DNA from: Adiantum capillus-veneris
Lineage: Eukaryota > Streptophyta > Polypodiopsida > Polypodiales > Pteridaceae
Length of the DNA stretch: 64,000 nucleotides
NCBI GenBank assembly: GCA_014529385.2
Contig: CM043951.1
Coordinates: 113,382,469 to 113,446,468 of the forward strand
Direction of reading: 5' to 3'
Shown here: piece after piece, positions 45,012 to 57,046 of the stretch
Layout of the letters: each line of letters begins with the position of its first letter
Position numbering within the stretch: the first letter of the stretch is position 1
The notes under the pieces: model-generated
Databases searched by the model: none
Seen by the model: the letters and a program-made list of their open reading frames with translations, nothing else
Told to the model about the DNA's origin: nothing
Position numbers and translations under genes: made by a program

Positions 45012-46419
45012 ATTTTCTTCAGAGTTTGAAAGGACTTATCCCTAATTGTCCTGTTTGTGTCATTCTTGGCTCTCCCTATATCCCCAAAGGATTTTTTGTT
45101 GCATCCAGGTACTCCTTTTGACAACTGATATTGAGGTGGATTTTGCGCTCTCGAAGCTCCAATAGTTTTCCCCCTTATAGATCAACAACCACAAAGTCAA
45201 TAGGGCTAGGAGCTCCAGCCTCCTTGACCTTCCCCTTGCTAGCCCAACCCTTACTGCCAAAGGAGGGCTTTATAGCACCGTTGTGTGCCTTTTTGCGTCG
45301 TTGTCTTTCCGGGATGGGCCATTTCTATGTCATTGTGTTTTCTTTGCACGTCCACTGCCTCAAAGGATTGTCCGTGGTGTGACCTCATTCACCGGTTTTG
45401 CTACCAAGGCCTAGAACACAAGTGGGAACCTTGCCTACGGGAGGGAACACTTCAAAGGGTAGAATAGGCAAATAGAAGCAAAAATTGGAGACTTCACTGC
45501 CCGACGAGTAGGGAAGTGGATGATAGGTCGCGATCGGCAGCACCATGTGAAGGCTGAACGCACAGCCACGGCACCAAAAAGGCTACGCTATGGGAGAAGC
45601 CCAAGAAAATCGCATTTTTTACATCTCAGAAAAGAGAGAGCTCAGAGAGGCAAACAAGGATGCGAGAGTGTACTCGCATAGCCTAGGCCCTACAGGACAA
45701 CAAGGAAAGCTTTGCAACTTTCAAGCAAAAAGCTCTTACAAGTTACTACCTGCCATTGAAGACAGGCTTTTGATGCTTTTCGTATGAAAGCTCTGCACAC
45801 AACGCCAATAGCCTATGCCATGTTTACTAGTGCCACACAAAGCTAGTGCCAATTGTCGAGACTCAAGAAGCTCTAGTTGGACAACCCATTTTTACAGTAA
45901 ATTGTCATAACAAAGGCCATTTATTGTTGGTTGATTGAGCCCTTGCCCTTGTGACCCAGGTCATAAGTTTGAGTGCGGCCATGCGACCTAATAGCGCTCA
46001 AGGATGCTCATTGTATCGTGAGAGAGAGAATGCTCATGCTGCTACAAAAAAAACAAATGCCATTTATTCTTCAAATTAACCTTCACATACTGTCAGAGAA
46101 TCTTTGAAAATTACGCATGGAACAATATAACAAAGGATCGGATCACATGATGGCTATAGGGTTACCTTTTGCCATGCATTTAACTTGTTTTTAGGTATTT
46201 GACTCGTCTTTTACAGGTTAAAATGCTAGCTATCCTTTAAATGCCAATTTTTTCCAAAACATTGGGAATTTTAAGGGCAAGGGTGCCGGTCAAAAATTAA
46301 CCTTGCATGGCTCATCTTCCAGGAATCCTATAGGCCACCTTGATCTTGGGGTCATTGAATAGTCTTATTAACTTTTGTTCTTTTCCATAAGGACACGCTT
46401 CCTTGAGCGTTGCCATGAC
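45012..46419 (+). other. Intergenic DNA with short open frames, nothing assigned
   Basis: Open frames of 60-83 codons on both strands lack motifs. A weak Pol III B-box-like AGTTTGAGTGC near 45970 followed by an A run at about 46033 hints at a decayed SINE. Confidence 0.35.
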
Positions 46420-46465
46420 AATATATATATATATATATTTAGTGTGTGTGTGTGTGTGTGAGAGT

Positions 46466-46526
<61 letters not shown>
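46420..46526 (+). repeat. Compound microsatellite (AT)n (TG)n (AG)n
   Basis: Adjacent AT, TG and AG runs; the open frames across it are artefacts. Confidence 0.95.
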
Positions 46527-46530
<4 letters not shown>

Positions 46531-46934
46531 CCACTGATTGGGTACACCAGCACATCTGTGCATCCTAAGGAATCTAATTTACTCCTTTTGTTTTAACTTA
46601 GCTACTCTAGACTCCTTGAGCTTGAGAAGTGTATGCATTCTTGCATGAATGGGAATAGATTCTTTGTTAATGATATTGTAGTGGCCCAAGTAGGCCCATC
46701 AGTTGGTCTACCCTAGGTTGGTTTGTCTGTTCCAGTTCACCACCTTCGATGGCGGTTTGTAGTCACAAAGAGATGCATATGCCTTCTATACGATTAGAAA
46801 TGGCCTCTCCAAGTAAGGGCCTCTTGAAAAATGAGGGCAAAAAAAAAAAGTAGATGATGAATTTTTGTATGATGATAATGTTATCCCTTGCAACTAATGG
46901 AGATGAATGCAATAAGAGACAACTAATGGTTAAC

Positions 46935-47900
46935 CTTTTTTTTTTTGGGGGGGGGGGGGGGGGGGACTCACAATTGTGAGTGATTGTTTATATAGTCATC
47001 TACAGATATACAAGTCAGCCTCAAGCTCAAGTTAAGCCTTGAGGGATAGAGGGTTACAACACCGAACTTAGTTACAAGTACCTAGAAACTTACTATTGCA
47101 CGTAGAACTCGACCGGATGACAAGGGTTGCCCAAAGCCAATCATCCGAGCTATGCCTTTTACTAACCACATAATATTATTTCATTGCTATTATGGAGAAT
47201 CTCTGAGAAGCTAGCCCCAGAGAGGTCGCTATCAAAGATATGACGATTCATGGCCTTCCAAATGTTACTTAGGAAGCAATATCTAACAATTTGGGTACAA
47301 ACTAATAGTGCAGAACAACAAAAATGTTTACCACCAAGGCACAAATCGCTCTTGAAAAACCCTATTTTCCACGACCTTTGTACCCATTTGCATGCCTTTC
47401 CTGTGCAAGCCTCTAATAGCCGGGCATTCCATGAAGAGGTGGTTGAGGTCTTCGCTGGCCAATCGGCACCTCGAACATCTGTCTGGTCTGATACCATGCA
47501 CTTGAATCTTGTCGCCTGTCGGCAAGGCCCCCCAACGTACCTTTCACAAAAATATCTTCATAGATTGTGGCCACTGTGGATAACAGATGTTCATCGTGTC
47601 CTCTACCCATCTAGCCTCATACCATTTCTTCTTCCACTGCTTGTTTAAAGGGGTGAACCAATCAGCCTCATGAATTAACATTTGGTAGATGCCCTTGGTA
47701 CGGGATTTAGAGAATTGTCTACTCATGGGCCACTTCCAAGCTTTCGACTCAAAAGTAGATTCGTAGATCAGCATCAGAACATGGTCCAGGCCTTCTACCA
47801 CATTGATGGCAAGTAGCTTCTCAGTGCCACTGAGTTGAAACTGGTCCACCACCTGGTCAGAGGACCTCCAACATTTTCTATTCCTATTCCATAAGTGGCT
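46935..47900 (-). mobile_element. Element M: 5'-truncated LINE insertion with 14-bp target duplication
   Basis: AACTAATGGTTAAC occurs exactly at 46921-46934 and 47901-47914. Between the two lies 966 bp that reads on the minus strand as the C-terminal end of a plant LINE ORF2. On the + strand the left end is T11 then G19, that is a C19A11 tail at the LINE's 3' end. Truncation at the 5' end plus an A tail and a target duplication are the signature of target-primed reverse transcription. Confidence 0.93.
47162..47852 (-). pseudogene. LINE ORF2 C-terminal end with zinc-binding domain
   Basis: Minus-strand frames show the reverse-transcriptase zinc-binding region of plant LINEs: MPTGDKIQVHGIRPDRCSRC then SEDLNHLFMECP (47525-47400). 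Upstream pieces such as WFTPLNKQWKKKWYE and WVEDTMN lie in a shifted frame. Only this tail of ORF2 was inserted. Confidence 0.8.
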
Positions 47901-47914
47901 AACTAATGGTTAAC

Positions 47915-49229
47915 TTATCATGTTTTCAATTTAGCTACATTGGAATTGCTCAAGAGACATCTACTTGATGGAGATGAATGCAAATTCTTGCTTATCAACT
48001 TTTTTTTTTGGCTTCTTTAAATTCATGTGCCTGCTCACAAGGAAGTGCTCGCCTTTCTAATTAGTAATGCAAACTGCTTAGTTAAAATTAAAAATCCCAA
48101 GTTTGCCCTTCCCCCTCAATCTCAACTTATTGTTTTACCTTTTGTAATCACTCTACCCTTGCCCCGGCATCTCAGCCCACTTCCATCCTATTGGATGTAA
48201 AAGTCGTTGTAAACTCCCTCTTTGTAGTTGATACCTTTCTCTCATCGGTTTCCATTGTGCATCTTTTGTTTAATTAAGCTCTCAAAGTTTTGATGAAAAA
48301 AAAAAATCCAAGTCATAATTTAATTTGGCTTTCATTCTTAAAGCCAAAATTTGATTTTTATGTATATTTTGGATGTAGTATTAGTCTGCATTTAAAAGAA
48401 AAAGGGAAAATCACCAAAGTACCCCTCTAATTTGTGGAAAATCCCAAAATATCCCTCAAATTTCAACAATTTGCAAAATACCTCCAATGTTATTTCATAA
48501 ATTCCCAAAAGACCCTTTAAATTTTCCAAAATTCCCAAAATACCCCTGGTTGTGACATTGCAGCTTTTCGTAAGAAGATTGATTGTCTATCACTACAAGA
48601 TGCTAAATCTACAATTTGAGTTGGTTATGTAGGCTGTGGAGATGGATTGCATTATTAGTTTTAGACATAATTGCCTTTTCTTGGGAGGTAATTTGTGACA
48701 AATTACATGGTAAACACTCATTTTAACGAATCTCAATTGTAAATAAAGATTAAAGGTAAGAAAATCTTGAACAATCTTGCCAAAATATATACAAGGGTAT
48801 TTTGGGAATTTTTGAAATTTGAGGGATACAAATGTTACTCCTTTGTAGTGAATAGTTTTGGTGCTCAAAAAAATTTCCCCCCTAAAACACTTGAGAAACC
48901 CTCAAGTTGACAATTTAAGAGGTAAATTGGCAAAATTTGAAGTTTTTTTAATACTAAATTACTCCACATTTTGTAGGTTTTTTTACTAATAAAAAAATTC
49001 AGAGATAAATTTCAAACATTTTAGGTGGGATTAGTACACTAAACCTAGGCTTTTTTGAGCATTTGATCGTTTCACCTTCCTTTCAAACATTTTTCTAGCA
49101 TTTGGCATTGCTTTACCAAAGTCATTTTCTTAAAAAAATTTAATAATATGATAAAATAAACTTATACTTCTTTAAAAAAACCACTAAAGCGTGTAAAATT
49201 TTAATTTAGAATAGGCATAATGTTTTTCT
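47915..49229 (+). other. AT-rich intergenic DNA with an inverted repeat
   Basis: No gene. Left arm 48410-48480 (…CCCAAAATATCCCTCAAATTTC…) is roughly the inverse of 48790-48845 (…GAAATTTGAGGGATAC…), so a MITE-like unit of about 435 bp is possible. Confidence 0.45.
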
Positions 49230-49372
49230 TTTAAAAAAAGCCGTTCGAAGCTTCGCTTTGACTAGCTTTATAGGATTACGCCCACTCACCCACACCCGCA
49301 TATCTCAGGGGTTGAACCATAGTGGATTCACTTAGAGCCCCTCATCTTTACCACTAGGCCAAATGTTACATC
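49230..49372 (-). mobile_element. tRNA-derived SINE
   Basis: On the minus strand an A box TGGCCTAGTGG (49361-49351) and a B box GGTTCAACCCC (49318-49308) are spaced 43 bases start to start, as in tRNA genes. The rest does not fold as a tRNA. A non-tRNA body and an A-rich tail (AAAAGAAAAAC near 49230) follow. The ends are approximate because no target duplication was identified. Confidence 0.65.
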
Positions 49373-49950
49373 CACGACCACATTGAGGCAATCAAGAGAG
49401 TCCACACGTCGTAGGGGTTTATTGAAGTTAGCAGAAATTATTCTCAGGTTAGGAATCTAGTAAGCTCTCCATAGTACCAACAATTTATTCGTAGGTTACG
49501 AACCTAGAAAGCTCTCCATAGTACCACACAAAATCCTTTTAGATATGGTTAAACTAGTCTTTGGCCAAGAGTGATGAGTTGTGTCTTATACGTATGCTTG
49601 ACCAAAGCCTTCATGAGTGACTTGAAAAAATCAAATCCCCAAATTTGAATGTCTACTTTGTTGAAAATAGTGTAGATTGGCGAGGCTAGGGTTGGCAAGG
49701 CTTTATTGTGGAGGGAATGGGAGTAAGGAGGGGAGATGTCTCCCCTACAAAGGTGCCCCTGAGAGGGGGAGGCATGGCTGGGAAGCTTCTTAGCCACTTC
49801 ATCACAAGTTTTAGCCCTAAACTTTTGCATACAAGGTGCCTTGGGGGCCTCCTGCCTTATGCAGGGAATATGTGTTCTTCTCCGGCTTGGGGAGAGCTTG
49901 AGAGCTCTAGATGGTGCTCACCGCGAGGGGGGATGCGTGCTATTGGGGAG
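49373..49950 (+). other. Intergenic DNA left of element P
   Basis: No gene is seen. A short imperfect repeat around AAGCTCTCCATAGTACCA occurs at about 49470 and 49510. GGGAG at 49946-49950 is the candidate target duplication of P, but its partner would be right of the window. Confidence 0.5.
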
Positions 49951-51253
49951 TGTAACATTTAATGGCCTAAAAACTTGTGTGTAGCGAAAATTAGCATGAA
50001 CATAGTGGGCATTTCATTAGAATAGATTCCTAATGAGAATTACAAGAGTGCTTGGGTGGAGAGAGCAACAAAAAGCATAACATCTAGTTAGATAGCATGA
50101 ACAATACTTTCAAAAGAGAGAGAAATTAAGCTATTGACAACAGTTGAGGATCGGATTTGCATGGAGCCGGTCCCCCCTCCAAAAGGCTTTGTATTATGGT
50201 TTCTCTCATCAAGAGAGACATTGTACAATACAATTCTTTGTGTTCCTTCAAGACTAGCTAGTGCAATGAAGATGAAAGCTTCATGCACTAAGCAAAACAC
50301 TTAGAAAACACAACTTAAATTATCCCCGGGCTCAGACCTAAGACCTCACACACCTTCGAAGATGGTGAGAGCTAGCAGGGTATGAGAGTAGATTGAGAGG
50401 AAGAAGGAGTATCTTACGAGAAAGATGTACATCTCCTCACATAATCACTCATATTATCATAGCTTAGCTTAGTAATTAGCTTGGTAGAGGAGATGAGCAT
50501 GCATTGAAGCTTGGCTCTTGGTTGGATTTGCATCCACATGCCAAGAGTCAAGCCAATGACTATTAAGCAGCATAAGTGATAGCCTTCTGACATGTGTCCC
50601 CCTTTCCCCTTTTGTGAGAGCTTTAGCTAATTTAATAATTCATCTAAACTCTTATTGGACCCCTTTGCCTCCTGGCCAATAGGAATCAGGCAAGCCATTA
50701 GGTTGCTGAATGCTCATTGGACCACTTGGGAGACTGTCCAATAGTCTTCTAGAGGACTTAATTCTCATTGGTTCTTTAAATTAATTAAACTAGATTTACT
50801 CTAGCCTAATTCTCATTGGTCCACTTCCAAGGCCATACAATAGAAATTGGGCACACCTTGTGGGCATCTGGCATAGGGAGCTGACATGTGTCCCTCATTC
50901 CCTTTGTGTAAAGGGAGCTTGTGTGTGTGTGTGTGTGTGTGTGACTTTCTCTCTCATCCCCTACTCCCAAGGCTCGCCCCCTCCTATGTAGGGATTTGTA
51001 AAGACTTTTTGGGTCACACACAAAGCATCCAATTCCCTTAAGGTTGACCTTTGGACACAACCTTTGAATTTTGGAACCTTAGCATTTTGGAAGTCTTAAT
51101 GGGCTGAACCTTAGGGTCTTTTTAGCCCATTGTTTCACATGGCTCTTTTGCAGATGCCCCCCCCCCCTTTGGATCCCTATTTTCCCTCCTTTGGATCCCT
51201 ACTGTGGCCGGTCTGCTAGCTTAACCAATATTCTAGATTTTTCTCCCCTGGCA
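49951..51253 (-). repeat. 3' LTR of element P
   Basis: 1303 bp from TGTAACAT to CCCCTGGCA (+ strand). It matches the LTR segments of B at 16220-16907 and 20834-21593 in inverse orientation. It contains a (TG)n run at 50920-50943. Confidence 0.82.
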
Positions 51254-51262
51254 CTTCCCCAT
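51254..51262 (-). other. Polypurine tract of element P
   Basis: ATGGGGAAG on the minus strand directly upstream of the LTR start TGCCAGGGG. Confidence 0.7.
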
Positions 51263-51685
51263 ATTAAATGATCAGTTTAACATGAGAAAATCATTTAGGA
51301 GAATTAGATATTGATTATTATGACATTAGCTCTCTCTTGAAATCATAGTCGTCCTCGACTATGGTGTAGAGAAGATAAAGCATATTCATGAGTCCTTTTC
51401 TTAGCGGGTAGAGGATCCCTATGTTACCCTATGAAATCATTCCACAATGGATGACTAGTCCATTTGGCACTTGAGAGCCTGAGGCTGCCGCAAGCATGTC
51501 TGCACATTAGTCCTATCAGTCTTCCATAGTAGAGTGACAAGCTCTACTTGGTGTTTGGGAGACATCGTCTCCGCAAACTTGATCTAAGCATGCATACTAC
51601 TTCATTTTTGTGCACAATAAAGAAAAAAAGAGAGTCTTATAAGACAAAATAAACTTTGTTCATTTTTAACATTTTGTACATTTGC
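51263..51685 (-). other. 3' untranslated region of element P
   Basis: Non-coding; it resembles 11228-11650 of element B. Confidence 0.65.
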
Positions 51686-54600
51686 TTACTCTTGGGAAGC
51701 ATTGTAAGCATTGACAAGGTTTAGGTTATCCTTTAATTGTATGCCTTGCATCCATCTAGTATCTTCAAAAGGATAATTCTTAAACTTAATAAGATATCGT
51801 CGGATAGTCTTACCGCCTCTTAATACCTTGTATTCATGTCAGAGAATGGACTCGGGCTGCAGCACCTCCTCTTGGTCCTCGATCTCCAGTGGGTCTTCAA
51901 TAGTTGGTTCTTGAGGTGGCTCTCCTTTGTAAGGCTTTAATAGGCTCACATGGAAAGCATTGTGTATGAGCCAATGATTGGGAAACTTGAGTTGATAGGC
52001 CATCTCATTGATTGGCCTAAGAATCTGGAAGGGACCATAGTACCTTTTTGCTAGCTTAGCATAGTACTTTTGGTGTCCCGTAGGATTCTTGCCTGTCATG
52101 TGCCTTAATCGAGCCTTGGGAAACTTTAATAAGACCCAATCATTTTCTTTAAAGGCTTGGGCTCTTCTATGCTTGTCAGCAGTAGCCTTTTGCCTTTGCT
52201 GTGAGATAGAGATAACATCCTTAATCTTTTGAAAAGATTCTTGTAGGTCTCGGCTATACTCATCTGTAGCGAAGATCTTCCTATGTACCTTAAGTAGCAA
52301 GGGACTTTTTGATCTCCCCTCAATTACCTCGAAAGGTGCTTTTCCCGTGGAAGTATGTACAGTGTTATTGTAAACATACTCCCACTAAGGGTAAGTACTT
52401 CTCCCATTGGGATCTTTGATCTACTTCCGTTACATAGGCTTTTAGTAGATCGAGAATGGTTAGGTTAGCTATTTCACTTTGGCCATCCGTTTGTGGATGA
52501 TAGGCTGAAGAGAAGTTTAGCCTTGTCCCTAAATTCTCAAAGACACCCTTCCAAAAATTACTAGTCATTCTAGGATCTCTATCCGACACTATGGACATTG
52601 GCAAGCCATGGTACTTGAAAATTTGGGAAATGAAGAGGGTTGCCATTTGATGGGCTTTGATAGTCTTTTTGACAGGTATAAAATGAGCTTGTTTACTGAA
52701 CCTGTCTACTATCGTCCATATTCCCGCATTCCCATGGATAGACTTAGGCAATCCAAAGATAAAATCCATGGATATGCTCTCCCATGGTGAATTAGGGATT
52801 GGCAAGGGTTGAAGCAATCCAAGTTGCTTCCCTCTATCAAATTTTGTCTTTTGGCATACCACACATTTAGAAACATACTCTTGTATGTTCACTTTCATGG
52901 TAGGACAATAGAAATATGTTTCAATTCCCTTTAAGGTAGACTGAATCCCTCTATGCCCCGCATAAGGAGGAGCATGAGATTCATACATTACTTTCTCACG
53001 TAGTGAGTTAGTAACACATAGTCTATTACCATAGAGAAGATAACCATCTTGTAAAGTAAATGGTTCTTCTTTCTTCCCTAATGCAAGGGCTGAAATCACA
53101 TTTCTAAAATCGGGATCAATAGCATACTCATCTATCATTGAAGATAGATCATTGTGAGTGGCTATGGAAACCGCATTCACTCTCGGTCGTCTTGAGAGTG
53201 CATCATCTACTTGATTATGCTTGCCAGCAATGTGAGCAATATGAAAATGAAAATGCGAAAGGAAATTTGCCCACCTCATTTGTTTGTTGGAGACCTTGGT
53301 CTGCGTCATGAAGTACTTAAGACTTTGGTGATCCGTTCAGAATGAAAGGAGTCCCCAATAAATAGTGCTTCCATGAGTCTACGGCATGTAGAACTGCAAG
53401 GGGTTCCTTTTCATATATGCCTAGAGCTTGCTCAACAGGGTCGAGCCTTCGACTCTCATAGCCTATGGCGTGCCCTTCTTGGAGCAAAACAACTCCAAGG
53501 CAATCACCACAAGCATCACATTGGACCTCAAATGGTTTTGAGAGATCCGGTAGTGTAAGCACAGGTTGAGAGATAAGCTTTTCGAAAGCATTGTTCTCCT
53601 TAGCAGACCATGTATACCTAACGCTTTTCTTTGTTAGGTCATGTAATAGTCCCGCATTTTGTGAGAACTTTTCTATGACGCGTCTATAGTATGCACACAT
53701 ACCTATAAAGCTTCTTAGTTCATGAAGATTCCTTGGTTTAGGCCATCCTTTTATTACCTCTAACTTTGATGGATCCATTTGGATGCCATCTTGAGAGATA
53801 ATGTGACCTAAATACTGAATCTCTTGCAAGAAAAATTCACTTTTCTTTTGATTAACATAAAGTTGATTCTCTCTTAAAACTTGAAATATTACCTGGAGGT
53901 GTTTCTTAAGTTCGTCTAATGAATTAGAGTAGATGATAATATCATCAAAGAACACTCCAGTGAAGGTTCGATGAGGCCTGAACAACTTCTCCATCAAGCG
54001 GTTGAATGTGGCTGGTGCATTGGTCAAGCCAAAAGGCATGACAATGTATTCATAAAGACCAAATGTGGTGCGAAATGTGATCTTTACAATGTCTTGATCA
54101 ACTATCCTTATTTGATGATAGCCACTTTTTTGGTCAATCCTACTGAAGTAGGTCGATCCTTGTAGCTTATCAAATAGGTCTTCTACCCGTGGAACGGGAA
54201 ACCTATTCTTGATAGTGATTCTATTTAGTGCTCTATAGTCGACACACATACGATATGTGCCGTCTTTCTTTTGCACTAATAATACATGTGAGCAAAATGG
54301 AGATGAGCTAGGCCTAACCTTGCCCTTCTCAACTAACTCATGCACTTGCCGCATAATCTCCTCTTGTTGAGCTTGAGAAACTCTATAAGGAGGTTTGTTA
54401 GGCGGTGAACTTCCTGGAAGAAGTTCAATGTCATGGTCATCATTACCTCGTTTAGGAGGTAGCTCACAAGGGATGTCGTCAATAAAAACATCTTGAAACC
54501 CCTTGAGAAAATTGGATAACTCTAATTCCTTTTGGTTGCTTTTATTTTCTTTTGCTAAAGCATTAGGTTCATTTTGAGAATCTTTAACAAAAATCATGTA

Positions 54601-56622
54601 CACGGAAATAGAGCTCTTTATTGACTTGTTGAAAGCTGGTGTATGTACAATGGGGATAGTGTTACCCATTTCCTTAGCATCTATATACATGTCTTTTTCC
54701 TTGAACTTAAAGGAGATTTTCCTTTCAGGAAATTTAACATTGGCATCCAGGTGGTCAAACCATGGTGCCCCTAGGATTACATCCTCATGCTTGAGAGGAG
54801 AGATAAAGAAGTCCTCTTTGTCCACATAGCCTTGGACATGAAGCCTCAATTTCCCGATTAAGGGAGTGACTGAAGCTTCTTGCCCCTTGAAGGCACTATC
54901 TGCGGGTAGGACATCTCCCATCTCGTAAGCTTGTATGCCTAGCTTGGTGGCCAACTCTATAGATATAAAATTGTGAGTAGAAACAGGGTCAAAGAGAATA
55001 AAAGCATCATGTTCTCTTACCTTTCCCCAAGCATGGCATAGAGGAGATCCTTTGTGGTGAGTTTGGTGAGTCTCCTCCTCTTGGATTTCAACCAAGGAAG
55101 CTCTAGGAGGATCTTGGCGGTTGTTCTTTTCGGGACAAGGGCGGTACGCATGCCCTTGTTCGCCACACTTGAAACACCGGTTATCCTTGCGATAACGCTC
55201 AAGCTCTTCAGGAGAGAGTTTGTTTTTACCTTTGTAAACTCCCTTCTCTTTAGCTTTGTTGGAGTTGCCCTTAGGAGACTTTTGGACATTATCCTTCCCC
55301 TTAGGCTCGTTGGAACCCTTGTTTTCCGTGGGCTTATTATTTCTTTTAGCCCCCGTTTGGAAATTGATTCGAGAGGCCACCATAGTATGGTGTATTACCA
55401 CCGATATGGTACGTGGCCTTTGGGAGTTGGCATACTCCGCCATTTCTTCGATTAAGCCCGCAAAAAATTGTTGCTTTTGCTCTCCAAAATCCAACTTTTT
55501 GAAGACAGTGGCTTTGAGTTGTAGGTCCCAAAACATGTCTACATATTTGTGGATGGATTCATAGGGAGAGAGCTTTAAGCTTCGTCATTCGGTGAGTACT
55601 TTGTCTTTGGCATCGGTGGCCAAAAACTGCTTCATAATGGAAGCTCTTAAAGCTTTCCATGTTCGTGGAGCTTCACCGTTGGCTCGTAGGCTAGACCACC
55701 ATTTCCTGGCGGACTTTTGAAAGTGCATAGCTACATGGAGTAGCTTAGAGGACTCCGTGAAGCCCTCATCTCCAAACGCCGCATCAAATTGCTGGATAAA
55801 GGCCAAGACTTTTTCCGTAGCACCAAAGGTGCCATCATAGGTAAGGAAAGAGATGCTCTTCCCTCCCTCTTTGAACTTCTTCAGATTGGTTGACCTCTTC
55901 CATGCGGCATAGGATTTCCTATGGCCTCTTCTTTTTGATGGTTCAAAGGTTGCACCATCACTTTCTTCAGAAGGTGAAGAATTTGAAGAAGGTGGAGAAG
56001 AGGGTGACCTCTTTCTCTCCTTTTTCTTGTCTTGATCTTCGTCGTCTTCACCATCACTTTCATAAGAGGAAGAGGATGAAGAAGATGGAGAAGAGGGTGT
56101 CCTCTTTCTCGCCTTTTTCTTCTCTTGCTTTTTATCATCCCTCTTTGAATTATGGCGTGGAGAAGAGTGTGATGGTCTTCTCCGCTTTGGTGGTGATGGA
56201 GAGCGTTTAGCCCGCCGTGTTCGTGGAGCCATCTCCGCCGAGGTGGCGGAAGACTCACTTATTTCTCGTTCCTTCGATGGAGGCTCTTGAGTTATCCTTT
56301 GGGAAGGAGATGCATCATCAAGAAGTAAATTCTTGAGCCCTTCGTATGGATTCTCTTCTTCTTCCCGAATCGGAGAGAGACCTCTTTTGGGAGTCTCACA
56401 AGGAGGCTTCCTAGGTGTTCTCTCGTCATGGTGATGAGCTTGGAGAATCCCGTGAGCACGGAACTGCCGTTGCACTTCACTTTGGAGAAATGGATTGCCC
56501 ATGCCTTGTTGAAGCCTAGAAACAAGATAGTTAACAAGCATCGAAGTTCCATTAGTAGCTTGCTCATTAGCAAAATCAAAGTTATCAACATTAATTTCAC
56601 TCTCTTTACTATTGTCAGCCAT
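51686..56622 (-). pseudogene. Element P gag-pol-chromodomain polyprotein with four lesions
   Basis: The start is ATG at 56622 (MADNSKESEINVDNF). Gag carries a Ser/Arg/Lys-rich linker and ends at an in-frame TGA at 55587-55585, where the frame of B suggests Trp. The frame continues with the zinc knuckle CFKCGEQGHAYRPC (about 55185), protease with FDPVSTHNFI, reverse transcriptase with VFFDDI, and RNase H. A 2-base loss near 53340 and an extra G near 52382 shift the frame. In between are the integrase HHCC and DDE motifs, and after it the C-terminal GPF region. A TGA at 51841-51839 cuts off a chromodomain (KTIRRYLIKFKNYPFED) that runs in the same frame to TAA at 51686. Four small lesions in about 1640 codons indicate a fairly recent insertion. 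Confidence 0.92.
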
Positions 56623-57020
56623 TCTAACAACTTTTAGGTGTAAACTTTTTAGGTGTACTTTGGCAATTCAAGCCCTAGTTGCTACTCCTCTTTACCCCTT
56701 TAGAAAAAGCACTCAAGCTACTATACCCGCGGCTCGAATACCATTAATTGCAAGGAATAGAAGAGAGGGTCTTTCAACACCAAAACAACACCGGCTCCTG
56801 TCAAGCTTCTAATAGCTCAATAGTGGTTAAGCCGTAGGCAAGCCCCGTAGGACTCCACTATTAAGACCATAGCTCTCGACGGTGATGCCCCATTAACTGC
56901 ACGAAGGTAGGCGCGCTGCAAGGCTGAAAAATCCCTATTCTACTTACTCACAGGCAATTAATAATACCAACCATTTATAGCTAGCTTGAGGACCTCCCTT
57001 CTTGAGCAAGAAAAGAGAAA
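56623..57020 (-). other. 5' leader of element P
   Basis: Non-coding DNA between the primer site and gag. Confidence 0.7.
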
Positions 57021-57038
57021 CCTTGTGCTCTGATACCA
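57021..57038 (-). other. Primer-binding site of element P (initiator Met tRNA)
   Basis: On the minus strand TGGTATCAGAGCACAAGG follows the LTR end by one base; TGGTATCAGAGC is complementary to plant tRNA-iMet. Confidence 0.88.
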
Positions 57039-57046
57039 ATGTAACA

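Larger units (their letters stand above)
49951..57046 (-). mobile_element. Element P: chromodomain Ty3/gypsy retrotransposon, minus strand
   Basis: The left LTR (3' LTR of the element) runs from 49951 to 51253, followed by a polypurine tract in the minus sense. The coding region spans 56622-51686. An initiator-Met primer site lies at 57038-57021, next to the start of the right LTR at 57040. Only seven bases of the right LTR (TGTAACA, as in TGTAACAT at 49951) are in the window because element Q is inserted at 57047. It is the same family as element B. Confidence 0.88.

Noticed and set aside
48590-48602. CACTACAAGATG as a CACTA transposon end
   Set aside because: No inverse end, subterminal repeats or transposase nearby; ten bases alone are not enough.
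56731-56743. Minus-strand TGGTATTCGAGCC as primer site of element P
   Set aside because: The exact TGGTATCAGAGC at 57038-57027 lies next to the LTR start, so the inner one is chance or a relic.
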